Origin: Verrucomicrobiota bacterium
GTDB taxonomy: Bacteria > Verrucomicrobiota > Verrucomicrobiia > Opitutales > Opitutaceae
Assembly (NCBI GenBank): GCA_023391285.1
Contig: JAEWBF010000060.1
Coordinates: forward strand, 1 to 64,000
DNA: 64,000 nucleotides
Direction of reading: 5' to 3'
Part shown: in pieces, positions 28,948-37,330 of the stretch
Layout of the letters: each line of letters begins with the position of its first letter
Numbering within the stretch: the first letter of the stretch is position 1
The notes under the pieces: model-generated
The model's database searches: none
The model's input: the letters and a program-made list of their open reading frames with translations, nothing else
Told to the model about the DNA's origin: nothing
Program-made: the position numbers and the translations under genes

Positions 28948-29142
28948 ATGAGCACGAACGAACAACCGACGCGCAGCCTCACTCCGGCGGAGCTTCCCTT
29001 CACCAACCCGCAAGCTTTCCGCGGCTACGTTACGGACACCGGCAAGATCCTGCCGCGTAAATACACCCATCTTTCGGCCAAGCATCAGCGCGCGATCACC
29101 AAGACCATCAAGCGGTCGCGCAACATGCTGCTCGCGCAATAA
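28948..29142 (+). CDS. rpsR: 30S ribosomal protein bS18
   Basis: 64 aa, somewhat short for S18 (about 75). The core is clear: GYVTDTGKILPRKYTHLSAKHQRAITKTIKRSRNMLLA, with the R-x-YT-LS-x-KHQR signature that binds 16S rRNA with S6. No zinc-type cysteines. Usually rpsR sits with rpsF and rplI; here it stands alone between a tRNA gene and tsaC/sua5. A strong terminator follows. Confidence 0.93.
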   Translation: MSTNEQPTRSLTPAELPFTNPQAFRGYVTDTGKILPRKYTHLSAKHQRAITKTIKRSRNMLLAQ

Positions 29143-29164
29143 GCGCAGGGCCGTCGATCATTTC

Positions 29165-29192
29165 AGGCCGGAGCCCGCGCTCCGGCCTTTTT
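29165..29192 (+). terminator. Rho-independent terminator after rpsR
   Basis: A 10-bp perfect stem AGGCCGGAGC / GCTCCGGCCT with CCGC loop is followed by TTTTT, 22 bp after the rpsR stop codon. Confidence 0.85.
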
Positions 29193-29198
29193 CGTGCC

Positions 29199-30197
29199 AT
29201 GGCAACGCCTACTCGCGCTCGCATCTATCGCGGCACCCCACGCACGCTGGCTCGTCTAGCCCGGGCCTTGCAGCGGGGCGAACTCGTGGCGGTGCCCACC
29301 GAGACCGTTTATGGCCTCGCCGCCAACGCACTCGATCCCCGCGCTTGCCGCGCCATTTTTCGCGCCAAAGGCCGCCCCTCGAGCGACCCACTCATCGTTC
29401 ATATTCACAATCTCGCGCAGCTCGAGTCCATCGCCGAGACCAACCCCGAGACTCTCCTGCTCGCGAAACACTTCTGGCCCGGCCCGCTCACGATCGTGCT
29501 GCCGAAGCGCAAAGTCGTGCCCGACATCGTATCCGCCGGCCTTCCCAGTGTAGCGGTCCGCATGCCCGCCCACCCGCTCTTCCGCCGGCTTCTCAAGCAT
29601 ACGAACCTTCCTCTCGCCGCGCCGAGCGCCAACCCTTTCGGCTACGTAAGTCCAACCACCGCTGCGCATGTGCAAGACGGTTTAGGCTCAAAGATTCGCC
29701 ACATCCTCGACGGCGGTCCTTCCTCCATCGGAGTCGAATCCACCATCGTCGACCTGCGCAACCCCCGCTCGCCTCGTTTGCTTCGCCCGGGAGCAATCAC
29801 GCGAACGGACATCGAACGCGTCCTCGGACGCACCGTAAAGACCCCGCGCCGCGCCGCTTCGGCCCAAGCGCAAGTCGCGCCAGGTTTGATGGCGCGACAT
29901 TATAGTCCACGCACGCCCGCGGTGCTCCACCGCAAGCTGCCGTCCGCCGCCCAGGCAGCCGCACACATCGAGGAAGCCTGGATCTATTTCGCACGACCCG
30001 CTTCGCTGCCACCCAGCGCCAAAAATATCTTCTGGCTACATGAAGAAGGCGAGCTGGCCGGCGCCGCGCGCCACCTCTTTGCCGTGCTGCGTCGCGCCGA
30101 CCGCCAACGGTTCCGGCGTATTCACCTTGAACGCGCACCGGGCCGCGGATTGGCCGACGCGATCAACGACCGCTTGCAACGAGCCGCCGCCCGCTAG
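29199..30197 (+). CDS. sua5: L-threonylcarbamoyladenylate synthase (Sua5 type)
   Basis: 332 aa. The N-terminal YrdC/TsaC domain (about 10-200) has LARALQRGELVAVPTETVYGLAANA, FRAKGRPSSDPLIVHI, FWPGPLTIVLP and SSIGVESTIVDL. The C-terminal Sua5 domain (about 215-332) starts near the PGLMARHYSPRTPAVL linker, which places it in the long Sua5 class instead of short TsaC. It makes threonylcarbamoyl-AMP from threonine, bicarbonate and ATP for the t6A37 modification of ANN-reading tRNAs. Confidence 0.92.
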   Translation: MATPTRARIYRGTPRTLARLARALQRGELVAVPTETVYGLAANALDPRACRAIFRAKGRPSSDPLIVHIHNLAQLESIAETNPETLLLAKHFWPGPLTIVLPKRKVVPDIVSAGLPSVAVRMPAHPLFRRLLKHTNLPLAAPSANPFGYVSPTTAAHVQDGLGSKIRHILDGGPSSIGVESTIVDLRNPRSPRLLRPGAITRTDIERVLGRTVKTPRRAASAQAQVAPGLMARHYSPRTPAVLHRKLPSAAQAAAHIEEAWIYFARPASLPPSAKNIFWLHEEGELAGAARHLFAVLRRADRQRFRRIHLERAPGRGLADAINDRLQRAAAR

Positions 30198-30329
30198 TGT
30201 AACGCCCCGGCTACGACCGCACCCGACCCGCCAACACCGCTGCCCCAAGCCGGCGGTTAGATGTTCGATCGCTTCAAACCAGCTGAGAACGCTCGGAATC
30301 TGCGCCCGCCATGAGCGCAGATCATCGCA

Positions 30330-32537
30330 CTACCCGCGCGTTTCCTCATCCTTCGCCATCACGACATAGTAATCCTTGTAGGACTTGTCGTAATACTGCG
30401 CGTAGTAATAACCCGATACAGCGAGATTCAGGCCGTTGAGCACTGCGCCGAAGCACGGCACGTTGGCATCGAGGAGCTTCTTCGCGGCAAATTGCGCGGC
30501 CTTGCGGCGCACCTTGTTGAAGAAGATCGTGAAGATCGACCCGTCCACCAACGGAAGAATGATCAGGGCATCGCTCACTGCCGCCAGCGGAGGTGTGTCG
30601 ATGAAAACGCGATCATAGCGTTTCCGCAGATCCGACAGCATCACCTCGAAATTCTTGCTGTTCAGAATGTGCGTCGGATTTTTCGCACGGCCACCGGCGG
30701 CGATCACATCGAGATTCGGCTGCAGGTTGCGAACCACCACGTCGTCGATCGTCGCCGTCCCGGCACACACGTCGATTACCCCCTTGAGATTCTCGATGCG
30801 AAACGACTTGTGAACGTTCGGCTTTCGCAGGTCGCAGTCCACCACCACCACGCGTTCGCCATGCGCGGCAAACGTGAGTGCCAGATTCGTCGTGATGAAG
30901 GATTTGCCCTCGCCGGGAACGGTGCTCGTCGTGAGCACGCATTTCGCGTTCTTGCTCTCATCCTTCAAACGCAAGCTCGAGTGCAGAGTCAGGAAGGATT
31001 CGGACACCTGTCGGTCGGCGTTGTTGACCACGATCTGCGCCTTGTCCGGCTGCTCCATCCGTTTGATCTGCGGGATGATTCCGACCAGCGGCAGTCCCAC
31101 CACACCTTCGATGTCGAAGGAGCTCTTAACGCGGTCGTCGATATAAGCCACGAAGAACGCGAACGTGAGACCAAGCCCAATCCCGCCAATGAACCCTAGC
31201 CCCAGATTGAGCGCGACCCGGGGCGAAACCGGGATGTCAATCGGGCGCGCCAGATCCACAATGCGCGCGTTCTGAGTTTCGATCGTGCTCGTCATCGAGG
31301 TCTCCCGCGTGCGACCGATGATCGACTGCAGGATCTGCTCGTTGATGTGGAGTTCGCGCGCCATGTTGTCGTATTCGACGCCATAGCGATCGAGGCTCAG
31401 CGACTCCCCTTCCTGCGCGGCGAGCTGCGCCCGCGCTTCGCGATCGCTGCGCAGCGCCGTTTGATATTCCGACTCGACTTGGGCTTCAGCCGATTTGACC
31501 GCCCGTTCGAGTTCCCGCTGCGTTTGCGCGGCGGAGTTTACCGCCTCGATCATCCGCGGGTGCTTCTCCCGGTAACGTTCCTTCAGCTGTGCCATCGCGA
31601 TCTTCTGCGCCGCGAGTTGCTGCACCAGCTGCCCGATCAGAGGCTGGCTCGCGATGAAGGGCAGCTCGGTCAGATCACCGCCCGCTTCCCGACGCTCCCG
31701 CACCTGCTTCAGTCGAACCTCCACATCGCTGAGTCGAGCGGAGTTCTGCGTCACGAGAGCGCTCAGCGCCTTGAGCTTCTCTGTGACGATGTCCTTTCGC
31801 TCGTCCAACGAAACCAAATTGTTTTTGGCGCGGTAGGCCTGAAGATTGTTGGCCAGTTCATCGACCTTCTTGCGCTGCTGCTCCACGCGCACCTGCAGAT
31901 CCTCGACCGCCTTCATCGATTCATCGGTGCGCACCCGGGCGTTGTAAGCGATGAACTCTTCGACAAAAAGATTCGCGATCTTCGCTGCGACGAACTTGTC
32001 GGGGTGCCGATACTGCACCGCGAGGATCAACGTCAGTCGCTGCGGGATCACCTTCCGGTTCAATGCCAGCACCTCGAGCGGACTGACCGGCTCGCCGGAC
32101 GCATCCACCTTTCCTTCGTAGGGAGCGAGGAACTGCTTCATGTCGTTCCCCTGCAGCCGCTGCGCAACTTTCTGTATGATTGCGGCGCTCTCCAGGATCT
32201 TCACCTGGGTATTCAGATCTTCGGCCGAGCGGATTTCGTTATCCACCACCGCCTGCACTTGCATGATCGTCGGATCACGGCGGAAAACCTGCACCGTCGC
32301 GGTCGCTTGATAGATCTTCGTCTGACTGAATGTATAGACGATCGCCGACGAGAACACGACGAGGAAGACCACGACAATATACCATACGCGCTCACGTAGA
32401 ATGAGCACATAGTCGTGAAACGTCCGCTGGGCCGGTCCGCCGGACTCGCCATATCCAACCGCCGAATACCCGGCATATCCGCCGCCGTATCCATAGCTGT
32501 ATCCTTCCGGACCGGTTTGTTTAGAGTCTTGATCCAT
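30330..32537 (-). CDS. Wzc-like polysaccharide co-polymerase with tyrosine kinase domain
   Basis: 735 aa. N-terminal Gly/Tyr-rich leader (about 10-35), TM1 about 50-70 (VWYIVVVFLVVFSSAIVY), Wzz chain-length domain, long periplasmic coiled coils (about 200-410), TM2 about 445-470. The C-terminal BY-kinase has Walker A STVPGEGKS near residue 538, A' VVVVDCDLRKPN and Walker B RVFIDTPP, and ends in a tyrosine cluster (SGYYYAQYYDKSYKDYYVV) for autophosphorylation. It controls polymer length and export of an exopolysaccharide with the Wza-like protein. It lies 19 bp after that gene. No polymerase or glycosyltransferases are adjacent. Confidence 0.9.
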   Translation of the reverse strand: MDQDSKQTGPEGYSYGYGGGYAGYSAVGYGESGGPAQRTFHDYVLILRERVWYIVVVFLVVFSSAIVYTFSQTKIYQATATVQVFRRDPTIMQVQAVVDNEIRSAEDLNTQVKILESAAIIQKVAQRLQGNDMKQFLAPYEGKVDASGEPVSPLEVLALNRKVIPQRLTLILAVQYRHPDKFVAAKIANLFVEEFIAYNARVRTDESMKAVEDLQVRVEQQRKKVDELANNLQAYRAKNNLVSLDERKDIVTEKLKALSALVTQNSARLSDVEVRLKQVRERREAGGDLTELPFIASQPLIGQLVQQLAAQKIAMAQLKERYREKHPRMIEAVNSAAQTQRELERAVKSAEAQVESEYQTALRSDREARAQLAAQEGESLSLDRYGVEYDNMARELHINEQILQSIIGRTRETSMTSTIETQNARIVDLARPIDIPVSPRVALNLGLGFIGGIGLGLTFAFFVAYIDDRVKSSFDIEGVVGLPLVGIIPQIKRMEQPDKAQIVVNNADRQVSESFLTLHSSLRLKDESKNAKCVLTTSTVPGEGKSFITTNLALTFAAHGERVVVVDCDLRKPNVHKSFRIENLKGVIDVCAGTATIDDVVVRNLQPNLDVIAAGGRAKNPTHILNSKNFEVMLSDLRKRYDRVFIDTPPLAAVSDALIILPLVDGSIFTIFFNKVRRKAAQFAAKKLLDANVPCFGAVLNGLNLAVSGYYYAQYYDKSYKDYYVVMAKDEETRG

Positions 32538-32556
32538 GGTCGATGCTCGCGGCCCG

Positions 32557-33162
32557 TCAGAGAATTCGCTCCGGCACGAAGATCACGTCGTCCTGCATGA
32601 GCGGCCACGCCGCCCGTGCATTGCCCTCGATGATCTCGTCGGCGTTGATGATGAAAGTGTTCGTTTTGCCGTCCACCGTTCTGGTGAGTTTCACTTTCCG
32701 GCGATCAGCCAGACGGCTGAAGCCGCCGACGCGGGCCACCGCGTCGAGTAAGGTCAGCCCTTGTTCCTGCGGGAAAAGCACGCTGCCCGGAGAGTTGACC
32801 GATCCCAGCACGTTTACGCTGCGCTGGGCATATTCGATCACGAAAACGTTTACCTGCGGATTCACCAGGTAGTCCCGATCATACAGCTCGCGAATGGTCT
32901 CCTGCAGCTGCCGCACCGTCTTGCCTTTGACTTCGATGGGCCCGATCAACGGCAACATGATCCGATACTCCTGCGAAACCCGGACCTCTCGCGTGAGGTC
33001 TTCTTCCTGGAAGATCTGCACGCGTATCAAATCCGACGCATTGAAGACATAGTCCGGTTTGGCGTCAGCCGTTGCACCTGATTCTCCACGCGGCGCCTCT
33101 TGGGCAACCATAGAAGCCGCAATAACCAATCCGGCCAGCCATCTCATCGAACGTAATCCCAT
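32557..33162 (-). CDS. Wza-like polysaccharide export protein
   Basis: 201 aa. The signal peptide MGLRSMRWLAGLVIAASMVAQ has no lipobox cysteine, so it is not a classic Wza lipoprotein. A Poly_export domain follows (YVFNASDLIRVQIFQEEDLTREVRVSQEYRIMLPLIGPIEV), then one SLBB domain (VNVLGSVNSPGSVLFPQEQGLTLLDAVARVGG). Forms the outer-membrane exit of the export path. ATG at 33162 chosen at the signal peptide. Confidence 0.87.
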   Translation of the reverse strand: MGLRSMRWLAGLVIAASMVAQEAPRGESGATADAKPDYVFNASDLIRVQIFQEEDLTREVRVSQEYRIMLPLIGPIEVKGKTVRQLQETIRELYDRDYLVNPQVNVFVIEYAQRSVNVLGSVNSPGSVLFPQEQGLTLLDAVARVGGFSRLADRRKVKLTRTVDGKTNTFIINADEIIEGNARAAWPLMQDDVIFVPERIL

Positions 33163-33229
33163 AAAAAAAAGCGGAAGAAGACCGCAGCGATCTTCTCCCG
33201 CAATCCAAGAATGAAGTGGTATCGTCAGC

Positions 33230-34360
33230 TCAGAACCGCAGGTTCGCCGCAAGACTGAGAACGTTCCCGGTGAAGTTCGACGTCGGGAGGTCGGAATCGT
33301 TTGAGCGATAGGAATATGCACCCGTCAGACTCACGTGTTCGTTCACCGTATAAGTAGCGCCGAGATGACCTTCGAAATAATCGTCAATTCGCGCGGGGCT
33401 CGCCTGGTAATAGTCAATCGCGCGATACGCCAGCGAAACGGTTACGCTTAATTCGGCAGAAATCGCGGTCGTCGAGGTGCCACGAATCGCGAAATTGCGC
33501 TGCTGGCTGCCTTGGGAGTTTGTGTCGAAGTCATTGCTCACCCCGAGCAGCAAGCTGGTCTTCGGCGAAGCGGCATAGGTGAGGCTTGAGTCCACCCCCA
33601 ACAGTTCGTCGTCACCCCGGCGCAGCAGCTTGTGCGAGAAAGAGCGCTGGGTCACACCGACCGCGAATTGACCCGTCAACTTCGGCGTGAATTCACCGCG
33701 AGCACCCACGCTCAGAAAGTGGTCTTCCGTGTCGAAACCGATGCTCTCCGCCCGATCGCGATAACGATAGCCGAGACTCAGGTCCACCTTCGGCGTGAGC
33801 TCATAAAAATAGTTCAACGGGATGGTGACGGCCTCCGAATCGCTAAATCCCGCCAGGTCGAACCTGCTCTGCGAATACTGAATGCCCGCCGCGACGCTGC
33901 TTTTCTCCGTCACGGAAACCTCTCCCGTCGCCCCGATATTGAATACATCGCGGCGAATCAGAAAGTCGCCGCCTGAAGGACGCGTGTCCACGGAGTTCTG
34001 GTTAATCTCCGCGAAGCTCGCGTTGAACTTCAGCTTCGTCTTGCCGTCGTCATAGGACGTGTTCGCCGAGGTCGAAAGGAGCTCGTCGTTCAGATCGTCA
34101 TGCTCCGAATACATGCTGAAGCTCTCGGTCAGGCTGAACGAGCCTCTCATGACCGACGTGTTGCCGAACACCAGCTGCACGCCCGGATTGAAGTCGAGAA
34201 TGGTGTCCTCGGTGTCGGACGGCGACATATAGATATTGCTATCCGCCCGCACGCCTACAGTGCCCGTCAGGAAGATCTCTGCGTTGTCTCCGACGGGAAC
34301 GGAGGCGTAACACACCGGGGCCAAAGCGGCCACGGCGAGGATTCGGGTAATGGTCTTCAT
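33230..34360 (-). CDS. Outer-membrane beta-barrel protein of the exopolysaccharide cluster
   Basis: 376 aa. Signal peptide MKTITRILAVAALAPVCYAS, then many 10-12 residue alternating strands with acidic turns (NIYMSPSDTEDTILDF; KVDLSLGYRYRDRAESIGFDTEDH), ending LSLAANLRF. Such barrels commonly stand next to Wza/Wzc genes and may help polymer export or anchoring. It heads the three-gene operon. The 289 bp upstream region has unusual sequence; codon use in 30.3-34.5 kb is less C-biased than the neighbours. Confidence 0.72.
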   Translation of the reverse strand: MKTITRILAVAALAPVCYASVPVGDNAEIFLTGTVGVRADSNIYMSPSDTEDTILDFNPGVQLVFGNTSVMRGSFSLTESFSMYSEHDDLNDELLSTSANTSYDDGKTKLKFNASFAEINQNSVDTRPSGGDFLIRRDVFNIGATGEVSVTEKSSVAAGIQYSQSRFDLAGFSDSEAVTIPLNYFYELTPKVDLSLGYRYRDRAESIGFDTEDHFLSVGARGEFTPKLTGQFAVGVTQRSFSHKLLRRGDDELLGVDSSLTYAASPKTSLLLGVSNDFDTNSQGSQQRNFAIRGTSTTAISAELSVTVSLAYRAIDYYQASPARIDDYFEGHLGATYTVNEHVSLTGAYSYRSNDSDLPTSNFTGNVLSLAANLRF

Positions 34361-34649
34361 CAATGTGTTGAAGTTGGATGCTGTATGGCCACAGGAGAGC
34401 TGCGACATCCACAGCACAGACCTTGCGATAGCGAAGCCACACAGAGACGTGAAACGGAGATCGGCAGCCGGTAGCCGAAGCGCGTTTAAACCAGCGGCCT
34501 CCCCGCAGACGCAAGTCATTTTTGGGGCTTTCTACCTAGGGGGCACCTGTGAATCCCTTAACCTGAGTAAAAATCAGGGGTAGGCTTCCGACTTAACCCA
34601 CAGCCCCCACAACCCTTCGGTTGATCCGCTCGCGCAAAATCGTCGCGAA
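34361..34649 (-). promoter_or_regulatory. Upstream region of exopolysaccharide operon
   Basis: 289 bp without a gene between hisC and the barrel gene. It is less GC-rich at 34515-34600. It has an inverted repeat ACCTGAGTAAAAATCAGGGGT (34561-34581) and a CCTAGG palindrome (34535-34540). A semi-palindromic stretch (ATCGGCAGCCGGTAGCCGAAG, 34460-34480) could fold in RNA. It probably holds the operon promoter and a long leader; no known riboswitch could be confirmed. Confidence 0.4.
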
Positions 34650-35738
34650 TCAGATCGCGCCCTTGAGTTCACTGAGCAGCCGCTCGTTCTGCTCTCGCCG
34701 GCCGACTGTCACCCGCACCCACTCCGGCATTCCATAGGGCCCCATCGGTCGCACGATAACTCCGCGACGCTGCAACGCATCGAAGACCCTCCCGCCCGCG
34801 CCGACTTTCACCAGCACGAAATTCGCCACGCTCGGCACCCATTCCAGACCTCGCTCGCGAAATCCGGCCTCGAGCTGCGCGAGCCCCGCCCGATTCTCCC
34901 GCGCACACCGGGCCGCGAACTCCGCATCGTCGAGCGCAGCCACCGCGGCCGCCTGTGCAATCGCATTCACATTGAACGGCTGGCGCACGCGGTTCAGCAG
35001 CGCCGCCATCTCCGGCGACCCGTAGCCGTATCCGATCCGCAATGACGCAAGCCCGTGGATTTTCGAGAACGTCCGCAGACACACAACCTTCCGGCCTTCG
35101 CGCAACAACGGCCGCAGATCCGGCGCCTGCTCGACGTATTCCGCATACGCCTCATCGAATACCACCACCACGTGCTCCGGCAGCGACCGCGCAAACGCCA
35201 GCAGCTCCGCCTCCGAATTCGCCGTCCCCGTCGGGTTGTTTGGGCTGCACACGAAAACCAGCTTCGTCCGCGGCGTCACCGCCGCCGCCATTTTTTGCAA
35301 ATCGTGGGTGTGATTGGTCAGCGGCACCTCCACCGGCGTTGCGCCAAACAACAGCGTCACGAGCTTGTAGACCACGAACGCCGGCATCCCCATCACGACT
35401 TCGTCGCCCGGCCGCAACAGCACATGCCCCAACAGTTCGATGATTTCGTTGGACCCGTTGCCCATCGCCAGCTGATTGGCTCCCACGCCTCGCACTCCGG
35501 CCAGCTTTTGGCGCAGCTCATAGCATCCGCCATCCGGATACAATTCGCCGTGATCCAATGCCACTCGCGCCGCCGCCACCGCTTTCGGCGAGGGCCCGAA
35601 CGGATTCTCGTTCGACGCCAGCTTGATGATCGTCGCCGGGTCGAGCCCGAGCTCGCGAGCCACATATTCGATCGGCTTGCCGGGCTCGTAGACCGGCTGC
35701 GTCAACACGGCGGGGTTTGCCAGCGCTTCGAGATTCAT
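34650..35738 (-). CDS. hisC: Histidinol-phosphate aminotransferase
   Basis: 362 aa fold-type I PLP enzyme. Seen: KLASNENPFGPSP at the N terminus, GNGSNEIIELLGHVLL, the conserved PNNPTGT, VVFDEAYAEY (aspartate contacting the PLP nitrogen) and the PLP-lysine motif RTFSKIHGLASLRIGYG. It converts imidazole-acetol-phosphate and glutamate to histidinol-phosphate. Stand-alone, not in a his operon; relatives can also act on aromatic amino acids. ATG at 35738 (MNLEALANPA) chosen. Confidence 0.9.
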   Translation of the reverse strand: MNLEALANPAVLTQPVYEPGKPIEYVARELGLDPATIIKLASNENPFGPSPKAVAAARVALDHGELYPDGGCYELRQKLAGVRGVGANQLAMGNGSNEIIELLGHVLLRPGDEVVMGMPAFVVYKLVTLLFGATPVEVPLTNHTHDLQKMAAAVTPRTKLVFVCSPNNPTGTANSEAELLAFARSLPEHVVVVFDEAYAEYVEQAPDLRPLLREGRKVVCLRTFSKIHGLASLRIGYGYGSPEMAALLNRVRQPFNVNAIAQAAAVAALDDAEFAARCARENRAGLAQLEAGFRERGLEWVPSVANFVLVKVGAGGRVFDALQRRGVIVRPMGPYGMPEWVRVTVGRREQNERLLSELKGAI

Positions 35739-35799
35739 GCGAACGCCACGTTGCGCAGCTTCCTCGCGCGGGGGAAGTTCGTTTCTCGCTCCAACCCGT

Positions 35800-36393
35800 T
35801 CACTGCCTGCGACTCGGCACCCGCACAACTTGCATCCCCGCCGCCAGCGCCGCCTTGATCCCCGGTTCCGCATCTTCGAAGACCAGGCATTGCGTCGGCT
35901 CCACGCCAATCAGTTTCGCCGCGAGCAAAAACATGTCCGGTGCCGGCTTCCCATGCACCACGTCATCAGCCGTCACCACCGCCCGAAACAGCGGCAATAA
36001 TCCCGCGAGTTCCAACGAGCGCGTCACGATATCGCGCGGCCCTCCCGATGCGACGGCCATCGGATGCGTTTTCGAAGCCTTCCGCGCAAACTCCACCGTC
36101 GGCGAGATCAGCTCCGCGTCCTTCTGAATCTCCGTGAACAACGCCTCCTTCTCGTGAAACACCTTTTCCACGTCGATGGTCAGGCCGTAATGCTGTGCGA
36201 TCAGCTGCGCGACCCGCCGCGTCGGCACCCCTCCCAACGAATAAAACAAATCTTCGTCGAGCGGCACCTGCAGCCCCGACTTCCGCATCGCCGCATCCCA
36301 CGCGCGATAATGCAGCGGCATCGTATCCACCAATGTGCCGTCGAGATCGAAAATATACCCGGCGAAGTCGCCTTCGGGAATGTCCAGCTTCAT
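35800..36393 (-). CDS. HAD-superfamily phosphatase, beta-phosphoglucomutase-like
   Basis: 197 aa. Motif I YIFDLDGTLVDTMP (nucleophile and acid/base aspartates), cap domain about 20-80, motif II AVASGG, motif III lysine HGKPAPDMFLLAA and motif IV FEDAEPGIKAALAAGM. This is the arrangement of sugar-phosphate phosphatases and beta-PGM-like mutases (subclass IA). Substrate not predictable. ATG at 36393. It lies 61 bp upstream of hisC on the same strand. Confidence 0.85.
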   Translation of the reverse strand: MKLDIPEGDFAGYIFDLDGTLVDTMPLHYRAWDAAMRKSGLQVPLDEDLFYSLGGVPTRRVAQLIAQHYGLTIDVEKVFHEKEALFTEIQKDAELISPTVEFARKASKTHPMAVASGGPRDIVTRSLELAGLLPLFRAVVTADDVVHGKPAPDMFLLAAKLIGVEPTQCLVFEDAEPGIKAALAAGMQVVRVPSRRQ

Positions 36394-36549
36394 GGAACCT
36401 CGCACGCCACGCCCAATCCCCGCGCAACGCAAACGCAATCTCACCCTGCTCTTCTCCTTCGATCATCCGTCGTCAGGATTTTCCTGAAAAAGACGAAAGG
36501 CGTTGTCCCCCAACCCACCGCGCTTACTTCTCGATTACCCCTCAACCCC

Positions 36550-37173
36550 ATGAAAAAATACATCGTCGAGTTCATCGGCACGTTCTTCCTCGTGCTCACC
36601 GTCGGCCTTGCCGTCCGCCAAGGCGCGCCGCTCGCTCCCATCGCCATTGGCTCCGTCCTCATGGTCATGATCTTCGCCGGCGGGCACATCTCCGGCGGGC
36701 ACTTCAACCCCGCCGTGACCCTCGCCGCTTTCCTCCGCGGTCGTTGCGACAAAAAGGACGTCCTCCCGTATTGGATTGCCCAATTCGCCGCCGGCGCCGC
36801 CGCTGCCGGCCTCGTCAACCTCCTCCTCCAGGGCCGCGTCGATCCCGCCGTGATCGCGACCCACCCGCGCCTCGGCTCCTTCATCGTCGAATTCCTCTTC
36901 ACGTTCGCCCTCTGCTGGGTCGTCCTCAACACCGCCACCGCCAAAGCCACGATGGGCAATTCCTTCTACGGCCTCGCCATCGGCTTCACCGTTTTGGTGG
37001 GCGCCATCACCGTCGGCGGCATTTCCGGTGGCGCTTTCAATCCGGCGGTCGGACTCGGGGTTTTTGTCATGGGGCTCGAATCGTTCGCCCAATTCGGCGT
37101 GTATCTGATTTCTGAATTCGCCGGCGCCGCCGTCGCCGCGTTCGCCTACCGTCAAATCAACGGCACCGACTGA
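36550..37173 (+). CDS. MIP/aquaporin-family channel
   Basis: 207 aa with six membrane helices and two pore half-helices. NPA box 1 is HFNPAVTLAA (N53) and box 2 is AFNPAVGLG (N164). The arginine that normally follows the second NPA (NPAR, selectivity filter) is replaced by valine, so selectivity for water or glycerol is uncertain. Start MKKYIVEFIGTFFLVL is typical. Flanked by a palindrome at 37178. Confidence 0.88.
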   Translation: MKKYIVEFIGTFFLVLTVGLAVRQGAPLAPIAIGSVLMVMIFAGGHISGGHFNPAVTLAAFLRGRCDKKDVLPYWIAQFAAGAAAAGLVNLLLQGRVDPAVIATHPRLGSFIVEFLFTFALCWVVLNTATAKATMGNSFYGLAIGFTVLVGAITVGGISGGAFNPAVGLGVFVMGLESFAQFGVYLISEFAGAAVAAFAYRQINGTD

Positions 37174-37177
37174 CCCA

Positions 37178-37196
37178 CCGCGGCGTCCCGCCGCGG
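37178..37196. repeat. Palindrome CCGCGGCG-TCC-CGCCGCGG
   Basis: A perfect 8-bp stem with 3-nt loop starts 4 bp after the aquaporin stop; the next 60 bp hold AAGCTCCAAACTCCAAGCTC simple repeats (37197-37250). Same plan as the other local palindromes. Confidence 0.65.
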
Positions 37197-37330
37197 AAGC
37201 TCCAAACTCCAAGCTCACAAGCTCCAGAGAAGCTCCAAATACCAACCGGAGCTAAACCGCGTCCGCACTCGAGGCTCGAGGCTTGGCGCTTTTCTGGAGC
37301 TTGGATCTTCCGCCGTCTTGGGCGGCGCGG

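Noticed and set aside
34400..34500. Possible c-di-GMP-I riboswitch-like segment (AGCGAAGCC ... GGCAGCCGGTAGCCGAAG on the + strand)
   Set aside because: The resemblance is on the strand opposite to both neighbouring genes and lacks a convincing 5' half; the - strand version matches only in part. Left as an unassigned leader.
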